Source of the DNA: an uncultured Erysipelotrichaceae bacterium
Lineage (GTDB): Bacteria; Bacillota_I; Bacilli_A; RF39; UBA660
NCBI GenBank assembly: GCA_902795675.1
Contig: CADBLZ010000069.1
Location: 1-11,602 of the forward strand
Reading direction: 5' to 3'
Length of the DNA: 11,602 bases
Part shown: one piece after another, positions 6,953 through 11,602 of the stretch
Layout: each line of letters opens with the position of its first letter
How positions within the stretch are numbered: the first letter of the stretch is position 1
Made by a program: the position numbers and the translations under genes
Notes under the pieces: model-generated
What the model saw: the letters and a program-made list of their open reading frames with translations, nothing else
The model's database searches: none
What the model was told of the DNA's origin: nothing

Positions 6953-7613
6953 CTACTAATGTATCTATATTATCAAGATAAATAACTTGATCATCGCTAT
7001 ATATATTAACGATAGCAGCATAAGTTTTATCTTTAGTATAATACTTAACTAAATGAATACCACCATACATTGCTTCTAAAGAACATATATCTTTCTCACA
7101 ATCAGTTAAATCATCATCAATCTTAACTTTACTACCATCTAATACAACAAATCTAATATTATTAAAAACACCCAACTTCGTAACTAGTTCTTCATTATTA
7201 ACTAAAGTTATTTCATCATACTTTAACTCTTTACGAGTAAATAAAGATGTTTTTCCACTTTCAATATAGCGAATATCTTTATCTGCTACTTTAACTGAAC
7301 TAAATGAATACTTCTTAACAAATTCATCTTTATCATAAGTATTAGCATAATATCTAATATAGATATCTTTTAAAAAGTTTTCATCAAATAGAATATTAAC
7401 TGTTTTATCAAAACTATATCTATTAGTATTAAAAGCCATATGATCATAAACAAAATCATATTTATTCTTATTAAAATTATCTAAATAAACACTCTCCATA
7501 TGTTTATCATAATAAGCATAAACATATATAACATATATTAGAAAACTAACTAATAAGAACAAAAATAAACTAATTGAAATAGTAATTAACTTATTCTTAT
7601 GTTTCTTCTTCAT
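6939..7613 (-). CDS. Unrecognised membrane-anchored protein at the end of the Tad-like operon
   Basis: 224 aa. A basic N-terminus (MKKKHKNK) leads into one hydrophobic segment (about 9-34), predicting an N-in anchor with the remaining 190 residues outside the cell. There is no lipobox and no G-x4-E-type prepilin cleavage site, so it is neither a lipoprotein nor an evident Flp or TadE-like pseudopilin. The outer part is rich in Tyr, Lys and Asp, and has two cysteines six residues apart (about 171 and 177: D-C-E-K-D-I-C-S) that could form a disulfide. The stretch after the anchor (E-S-V-Y-L-D-N-F-N-K-N-K-Y-D-F-V-Y) faintly recalls NTF2-like domains found before penicillin-binding modules; this is weak. 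The gap to tadC is 9 bases, with AGGGTGG before the ATG, so it belongs to the operon. I do not recognise the family. Confidence 0.85.
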   Translation of the reverse strand: MKKKHKNKLITISISLFLFLLVSFLIYVIYVYAYYDKHMESVYLDNFNKNKYDFVYDHMAFNTNRYSFDKTVNILFDENFLKDIYIRYYANTYDKDEFVKKYSFSSVKVADKDIRYIESGKTSLFTRKELKYDEITLVNNEELVTKLGVFNNIRFVVLDGSKVKIDDDLTDCEKDICSLEAMYGGIHLVKYYTKDKTYAAIVNIYSDDQVIYLDNIDTLVEIRE

Positions 7614-7622
7614 AAAACCACC

Positions 7623-8288
7623 CTACTTAATAATTAATAACATAATTATAAATAACATAACAAATAAAAGACAAGCAATAATATATTTAAAAGGAATACT
7701 TTTATATCTATTAATTACTTCATGATTATATTTATCTGTTAAATAATCTAATTCTTTATTAATGCTTTCACTTAACTTATTACCATACTTACTAGCTGAT
7801 GCAATCATAGTAAGTATATTATTAATTGAATTACTTGGAATCATCTTTTCTACTTCATTAATTGATTTAACAAAATCAATACCTAAATCAGTATCTCTAA
7901 CTACCTTAGATAATTCGTAGCTTAATCTATTACTAGGTAAAGAAGTATTCGTATGTTTAATATTTAATTTATTATTTTTATTATTCTTACTAGCTATTAA
8001 GAATACTCTAAAGTAAGCTATAGCATCACTTTCTAATAAACGTTTTCTTCTCTTAATATTCAAATCTAATATCAAATATTCAAATAATAGATAATATATA
8101 ATTGTTACAATTGGAGCAACTATATAACCATATTTAATAAATACAAAAAGTAGAATAAATAAAATGATACTAGTACTTATTCTAAGTCCTAAGAATAACT
8201 CACTATTAAAATCTAAGCCTAATAGTTTGATTTTTTTATCTAATTCTTTACTATGAATAAAGAATCTATTACCGATATTATCATTCAT
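7623..8288 (-). CDS. tadC: TadC-like type II/IV secretion F-domain membrane protein
   Basis: 221 aa, shorter than typical TadC (about 290-320). There are two adjacent membrane segments near 36-53 and 56-74. A cytoplasmic helical stretch at 78-200 would be the GspF-type domain (D-T-D-L-G-I-D-F-V-K-S-I at 132-143; I-A-S-A-S-K-Y-G-N-K-L-S at 162-173). A final membrane segment lies at 201-220. By family knowledge TadB and TadC form the inner-membrane platform on which the CpaF motor acts. The name rests on order after a TadB-like gene, since the F-domain itself is divergent. The start is the ATG at 8288 with GGTGAT at 8293-8298; it overlaps tadB by 8 bases. It ends 9 bases before the terminal gene of the operon. 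Confidence 0.75.
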   Translation of the reverse strand: MNDNIGNRFFIHSKELDKKIKLLGLDFNSELFLGLRISTSIILFILLFVFIKYGYIVAPIVTIIYYLLFEYLILDLNIKRRKRLLESDAIAYFRVFLIASKNNKNNKLNIKHTNTSLPSNRLSYELSKVVRDTDLGIDFVKSINEVEKMIPSNSINNILTMIASASKYGNKLSESINKELDYLTDKYNHEVINRYKSIPFKYIIACLLFVMLFIIMLLIIK

Positions 8289-8298
8289 TATTATCACC
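8281..8298 (-). promoter_or_regulatory. Coupled stop/start junction and Shine-Dalgarno for tadC
   Basis: GGTGATAATAATGAATGA encodes the G-D-N-N-E end and TGA stop of TadB together with the tadC ribosome site and ATG. The next in-frame triplet after the TGA is TAA, making a tandem stop. Confidence 0.8.
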
Positions 8299-9240
8299 TA
8301 CTTTAATAAAGTGTAACACTAAATAATAAACAATATATAACATCGTTGAAATAATAGCATCAACATAAGTCATATCATTATTAATGTAGTAACCTAAAAT
8401 AATAATTACTGGTAATATCAGCATAACATATAGATAAAATCTATTTCTCTTCTTAAGACTCTCAACTTTATTATTTAATTCAATTCGATCAACTAGTTCA
8501 TTTTCTAAATCACTAAAAATATCAGTGAAAGAAACATTTAATAAATTGTTTAAATTCAATCTTTCTGATATAACTCTAATTACTTCCAAATCATTTCTTT
8601 TATACATTCTATAAAAAGCTTCAGAAGGATTTAAACCAATCTTAATATCATGTAATACTTTAATAAATTCATTACCAACAATATAGTCAGTATTATTAAC
8701 TGTTTCTAGAATAGCTTCTTCTAAAGAATAACCAGCTTTTAAACTATTATTAATAACTATAATAGATTTTAATATATCATTATTAATGATTTTTCTTCTA
8801 TTCTTATATCTAAAATAGAAATAGATATCTGGTATTACTAAACCTAGAATAAAAGTACAAAGTAGAATAAGAATATTAAACTCACTCTTATAAAGAATAA
8901 ATCCTATAACATATAATATGTTAAATATAAATCCTAGTATTATTTCTAAAGCAACAATATCCATTCCATCATTAATCTTCTTACTATTAGGATCAACATA
9001 TTTCTCATAATATTTAGCTACTTGATTAAAGATTACCAATCTTTTTAAAAAGTCACTAAAACGATTAACAATATAGAATGAATTATATTCAACTGTTAAA
9101 TTATCGTCATCAGAATTAATACTAAACTTTTCAATTCTTTTGTTACGGATGATACTTCTAAGTAATCGACCTAATAATACAATAAATAAAGATATTAAAA
9201 TAATAACAGCTACTTGCATAATAACTTTGTAATCACTCAT
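8281..9240 (-). CDS. tadB: TadB-like type II/IV secretion F-domain membrane protein
   Basis: 319 aa, normal for TadB. Membrane segments lie near 6-24, 96-117, 120-139, 268-285 and 291-311. Between the middle and last pairs is the GspF-type cytoplasmic domain, with N-N-D-I-L-K-S-I-I-V-I-N-N-S-L-K-A-G-Y-S at 152-171 and L-E-E-A-I-L-E-T at 173-180, matching the family pattern of a helix followed by aG-s-l..A. Role by family: inner-membrane platform of a Tad/Flp-type pilus or related secretion machine, partner of TadC and CpaF. The start is the ATG at 9240 with AGAGGTGAT upstream; the GTG inside that site would add M-I-L and is rejected. The gap from cpaF is 17 bases. This is the only gene in the window that ends in TGA. 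Confidence 0.85.
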   Translation of the reverse strand: MSDYKVIMQVAVIILISLFIVLLGRLLRSIIRNKRIEKFSINSDDDNLTVEYNSFYIVNRFSDFLKRLVIFNQVAKYYEKYVDPNSKKINDGMDIVALEIILGFIFNILYVIGFILYKSEFNILILLCTFILGLVIPDIYFYFRYKNRRKIINNDILKSIIVINNSLKAGYSLEEAILETVNNTDYIVGNEFIKVLHDIKIGLNPSEAFYRMYKRNDLEVIRVISERLNLNNLLNVSFTDIFSDLENELVDRIELNNKVESLKKRNRFYLYVMLILPVIIILGYYINNDMTYVDAIISTMLYIVYYLVLHFIKVGDNNE

Positions 9241-9257
9241 CAGTATCACCTCTTATT

Positions 9258-10583
9258 CTATTTTATTTTACTGAATTTAAAGATATCATCACAATCTTTA
9301 ATTCCCATCTTTTTAAACTTATCTAACACTTTTGGCTTATATCGATTTAATTTAAATTCACCAAAAATATTATTATCATCATCTATCTTTGAAATCTTAA
9401 ATTCAAAGATAGGTTTTAAAACCATTTCACCCTTTTTAACATCAACAACTTCAGATATATTTGTTACTTTTCGTTTACCATCAGGTGTAATCTCAGTTTG
9501 AACAATTAAATCTAAAGCATTATTAATATAGTTTCTTAATGCTTCTAATGGAATGTCTACTTTATCCATTAAAACCATTGTTTCTAATTTTGTAATTGTA
9601 TCTTCTGGTGAAGATGCATGAATTGTACTAATACTACCCTCATGACCAGTATTCATCGCTTGTAATAAGTCAAATGCCTCACGACCTCTTACTTCACCAA
9701 TAATAATTCTATCTGGTCTCATTCTAAGTGCATTACTAACTAAATCAGATGTTGCAATTTCTTTTTCTTCACTTACACTTTGATTTCTTGTGACTAAAGA
9801 TACAACATTACTTTGTTTAAGTTTTAATTCTCTAACATCTTCAATTGTAACTACTCTTTCATCATCTGGAATATAATTACTTAAAATATTAAGTAAAGAT
9901 GTCTTACCAGAAGCAGAAGATCCAGAAATTAAAATGTTTAACTTAGCTTTAACAGAAGCACTTAAGAATCTTGCCATATATGGTGTTAAAGTACCATTAC
10001 CTACTAAATCATCTAAAGTTTCAATATTATTATTAAACTTTCTTATACTTATAGTTGGATGACTGCTAAGTGGTGGTATAACAGCATTAATTCTAGAACC
10101 ATCTGGAAGAATAGCATCAACAATCGGATTATTACTATCAATTACCTTACCAACCGGTTCAATTAATCTCTTAATAGTACGAACAATATGATCATCATTA
10201 ATAAATGACACATGTTCATCTTTACTTAACTTACCATTAACTTCTACAAAGATAGAAGACGGATCATTAACCATTATTTCAGTAATACTACCATCATTTA
10301 ATAATTCAGTTAAAGGTCCATATCCATTAACTTCATTATCAATTAAATTAAATAAATGATTTCTTTCTTCTAAAGATAAAGAAGTATTATAAGTTTCTTC
10401 ATCTATTAAAGAACTAATTAAATCACTTGAAATAAAACTATTATTTAAATCATTATCAGAAAGATTCTCTAATATCTTAACTCTTAAATCATCCAATAAA
10501 TCTTTATCTTTAAAAGTATCATAATCAGCTTTATCTTTTACTAAACTTTTATTAATATTAAATTCATCTAGTAACTTATTCAT
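9258..10583 (-). CDS. cpaF: CpaF/TadA-type pilus assembly and secretion ATPase
   Basis: 441 aa, usual for the family. An N-terminal helical region (1-75) is followed by the VirB11/CpaF domain: G-Y-G-P-L-T-E-L-L at 87-95, then E-I-M-V-N-D-P at 102-108. Walker A is G-S-S-A-S-G-K-T-S at 221-229 with Lys227. The Asp box is T-I-E-D-V-R-E-L at 246-253, Walker B is R-I-I-I-G-E-V-R-G at 292-300, and the His box is G-H-E-G-S-I-S-T-I-H-A at 313-323. All catalytic elements are intact. It is a hexameric cytoplasmic ATPase that powers pilin assembly, and in some Tad systems retraction, through TadB/TadC. The start is the ATG at 10583 with GGTGAT at 10588-10593; a GTG within that site would add four residues. 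It overlaps the preceding gene by 8 bases. Confidence 0.95.
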   Translation of the reverse strand: MNKLLDEFNINKSLVKDKADYDTFKDKDLLDDLRVKILENLSDNDLNNSFISSDLISSLIDEETYNTSLSLEERNHLFNLIDNEVNGYGPLTELLNDGSITEIMVNDPSSIFVEVNGKLSKDEHVSFINDDHIVRTIKRLIEPVGKVIDSNNPIVDAILPDGSRINAVIPPLSSHPTISIRKFNNNIETLDDLVGNGTLTPYMARFLSASVKAKLNILISGSSASGKTSLLNILSNYIPDDERVVTIEDVRELKLKQSNVVSLVTRNQSVSEEKEIATSDLVSNALRMRPDRIIIGEVRGREAFDLLQAMNTGHEGSISTIHASSPEDTITKLETMVLMDKVDIPLEALRNYINNALDLIVQTEITPDGKRKVTNISEVVDVKKGEMVLKPIFEFKISKIDDDNNIFGEFKLNRYKPKVLDKFKKMGIKDCDDIFKFSKIK

Positions 10584-10593
10584 TCTTATCACC
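10576..10593 (-). promoter_or_regulatory. Coupled stop/start junction and Shine-Dalgarno for cpaF
   Basis: GGTGATAAGAATGAATAA encodes the G-D-K-N-E end and TAA stop of the TadZ-like protein, and supplies the ribosome site and ATG of cpaF. It differs from the ruvX/yrzB junction by a single base (AAGA for AAAA). Confidence 0.8.
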
Positions 10594-11346
10594 ACTTCCT
10601 AATAAATCTGTAGCAAGTGTTAAAAACGCTTGATAATCACTAGCCATAATACTAGAGAATTGTCTATCTAAAGAAACAATAATACCCTTAATATTATAAA
10701 CTTCCATATCTTGTAAGAATAAGTCAGTACTTAAACTATAATCAATATTATGATTCAAAATATGTCTTATATCATAAGGAGAGTAATAATCCTTAAACGG
10801 ATCTCTCGAATTATTAAGCATTACTTTAAAATTCTTAATATCTAATTTCTTAAAAATAGAAATTAAAGATTTTAAATTCTTTAAATCTAATGGATCATTA
10901 GTAACCATAAAAGTTATAAAATCAACATTACTTAAAACAGTTAAATTATTTTCATCTAAAGAATGATTTAAATCTATTAATACAACATCATATAAGTTCT
11001 TAGCTCTATTAATAATATCATTTAAATACTTACTCTCTATTTGACTAGCAACTCTAGGGTCTTTAGGAGCAGGTAAAATATCAATGAATTCATCATACTT
11101 AGTAGTATAATTAGATATATTCTTAAATCTATTATTAAATAAATCTTCTACAAGATTATAAATAGATTTATCAAAATCACAATTTAAAGCATTAGCTATA
11201 GAACCATTATAAAGATCTAAATCAATAACTAAAACTTTCTTTTCTAATTGTTCCAAAATACCAGCTAAATTAAGTAGGTTTGTTGTTTTACCAACTCCAC
11301 CTTTAGCTGAAAAGAAACAAAAACTTTTACCCTCTTTTATTCCCAT
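10576..11346 (-). CDS. tadZ: TadZ/CpaE-like MinD-type ATPase of the Tad operon
   Basis: 256 aa. Deviant Walker A S-A-K-G-G-V-G-K-T-T is at 13-22, with the signature Lys15 and Lys20. A following strand V-L-V-I-D-L-D at 38-44 supplies the Walker A' aspartate, and Walker B is V-V-L-I-D-L at 121-126 with Asp125. M-L-N-N-S at 176-180 fits the base-recognition region of the MinD/ParA class. Known TadZ/CpaE proteins place the pilus machine in the cell and usually carry an N-terminal receiver-like domain. Here the ATPase begins almost at residue 1, so that domain is absent. Assignment to TadZ rather than MinD or ParA rests on its place directly before cpaF, which it overlaps by 8 bases. The start is the ATG at 11346 with AGTGAT upstream; a GTG at 11355 inside that site is rejected. 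Confidence 0.85.
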   Translation of the reverse strand: MGIKEGKSFCFFSAKGGVGKTTNLLNLAGILEQLEKKVLVIDLDLYNGSIANALNCDFDKSIYNLVEDLFNNRFKNISNYTTKYDEFIDILPAPKDPRVASQIESKYLNDIINRAKNLYDVVLIDLNHSLDENNLTVLSNVDFITFMVTNDPLDLKNLKSLISIFKKLDIKNFKVMLNNSRDPFKDYYSPYDIRHILNHNIDYSLSTDLFLQDMEVYNIKGIIVSLDRQFSSIMASDYQAFLTLATDLLGSGDKNE

Positions 11347-11350
11347 TAGA

Positions 11351-11356
11351 ATCACT
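11351..11356 (-). promoter_or_regulatory. Shine-Dalgarno deciding the tadZ start
   Basis: AGTGAT sits four bases before the ATG at 11346, the same spacing as GGTGAT at cpaF, tadB, tadC and yrzB. This favours the ATG over the GTG at 11353-11355, which is itself part of the site. Confidence 0.7.
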
Positions 11357-11381
11357 ACTTTCTAATTATCTATTCTCTATA

Positions 11382-11410
11382 ATTATATCATTTATAGAAT
11401 ACGTAAACAA
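11382..11410 (-). promoter_or_regulatory. Promoter of the Tad-like operon
   Basis: The minus strand has TTGTTT (11405-11410), a 17-base spacer ending in TGA, and a perfect TATAAT (11382-11387). It is therefore both a -35/-10 and an extended -10 promoter, the best in the window. Transcription would begin near 11375, about 29 bases before the tadZ ATG. Confidence 0.75.
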
Positions 11411-11411
11411 T

Positions 11412-11443
11412 AAAAAAGATAACGACTTTCTCGTTATCTTTTT
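11412..11443 (-). terminator. Intrinsic terminator of the surface-protein gene
   Basis: Bases 11413-11425 (AAAAAGATAACGA) pair with 11431-11443 (TCGTTATCTTTTT) around a 5-base loop: a perfect 13-bp stem with T-runs at both ends. It begins 8 bases after the stop of the upstream gene and isolates the Tad operon from it. By symmetry it could work on either strand. Confidence 0.9.
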
Positions 11444-11451
11444 AAATTCTA

Positions 11452-11602
11452 TTATTCACTCCATTTAGCATATAAGTTATAGTCATCTGTGCCAGTAGTT
11501 AAGTTTTCTACTTCACCTTGATCATTATATTTAACTCCACCATCTGGTGTTAGTGACCAACCTAGGAAAGTAAATCCAGCTCTAACAAATTCATTTTGAG
11601 TT
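11452..11602 (-). CDS. C-terminal end of a surface protein with a Flg_new/InlB B-type repeat (partial)
   Basis: Only the last 49 residues are in the window; the gene continues past the right edge. The frame reads F-V-R-A-G-F-T-F-L-G-W-S at 5-16 of the fragment, then P-D-G-G-V-K-Y at 19-25, and ends D-Y-N-L-Y-A-K-W-S-E. This is the Listeria-Bacteroides repeat pattern (Flg_new, InlB B-repeat): F-x-G-W-S ... L-Y-A-x-W. Such repeats occur in exported cell-surface proteins of gut and host-associated Bacillota. The protein stops two residues after the final Tyr-Ala-Lys-Trp, so there is no LPXTG sorting signal, no C-terminal membrane helix and no charged tail. Any anchor must lie further N-terminal. 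TAA stop at 11452-11454, closely followed by a terminator. Confidence 0.85.
   Translation of the reverse strand, partial: TQNEFVRAGFTFLGWSLTPDGGVKYNDQGEVENLTTGTDDYNLYAKWSE

Noticed and set aside
3474..8745. Repeated string CAGCTTTTAAACTAT near 3476, 3630 and 8732
   Set aside because: Each copy encodes an unrelated S-L-K-A segment within a different conserved protein (two in MltG, one in TadB). Uniform codon choice explains the match better than a mobile repeat.
9214..9501. 95-codon plus-strand open frame across the tadB/cpaF boundary
   Set aside because: Runs opposite two convincing genes and their ribosome site, and resembles no known protein.
1..11602. CRISPR array, insertion sequence, tRNA or rRNA genes
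   Set aside because: I found no spaced direct repeats, transposase-like frame, terminal inverted repeats, cloverleaf or conserved rRNA sequence; nearly all the window is coding.

Overview
The window is strongly AT-rich and every supported gene lies on the minus strand. It reads as a chromosomal segment of a low-GC, Gram-positive-type bacterium (Bacillota, class Bacilli). The block ireB-ruvX-yrzB-mltG-trmR-trhP1-trhP2 has the same order as Bacillus subtilis yrzL-yrrK-yrzB-yrrL-yrrM-yrrN-yrrO. The compact proteins, dense overlaps, AAA/AAT/ATA-rich codons and an InlB/Flg_new-type surface repeat would fit an uncultured gut lineage such as RF39 or an Erysipelotrichia relative; that placement is inference. 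Conserved tryptophans are encoded by TGG and 15 of 16 stops are TAA or TAG, so the standard bacterial code fits.

In the direction of transcription (high to low coordinates) there are four regions. (1) 11452-11602 is the C-terminal end of a surface-type protein with a Flg_new/InlB B-repeat, closed by a good intrinsic terminator. (2) 6939-11346 is a five-gene operon with a good promoter: a TadZ/CpaE-like ATPase, a CpaF/TadA secretion ATPase, TadB and TadC membrane proteins, and an unrecognised membrane-anchored protein, ending in a terminator that overlaps the last codons. This is the inner-membrane motor of a Tad/Flp-type type IV pilus without pilin, prepilin peptidase, TadE/F or secretin genes beside it. 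(3) 4741-6840 is ruvA, a HAD-type 5'-nucleotidase-like gene and ruvB (Holliday junction branch migration). (4) 76-4678 is the conserved ireB-to-trhP2 housekeeping operon. It covers the PASTA-kinase substrate IreB, RuvX (rRNA processing), a DUF1292 protein, the lytic transglycosylase MltG, and three proteins that make 5-hydroxy/5-methoxyuridine at tRNA wobble position 34. No terminator is visible between regions 3 and 4, so ruvB transcripts may read into ireB.

Translation signals are unusually uniform. Eight genes carry GGTG (AGTG in one) exactly six bases before the ATG, so the GTG inside the Shine-Dalgarno is easily mistaken for a start. The starts given here use the downstream ATG. Five gene junctions share an identical 8-base stop/start overlap, and in four of them the Shine-Dalgarno also encodes the last residues of the upstream protein (G-D/E-x-x-E). 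The most interesting targets are the pilin-less Tad motor operon with its unknown terminal gene, the asymmetric pair of U32 proteins, and the repeated junction architecture.
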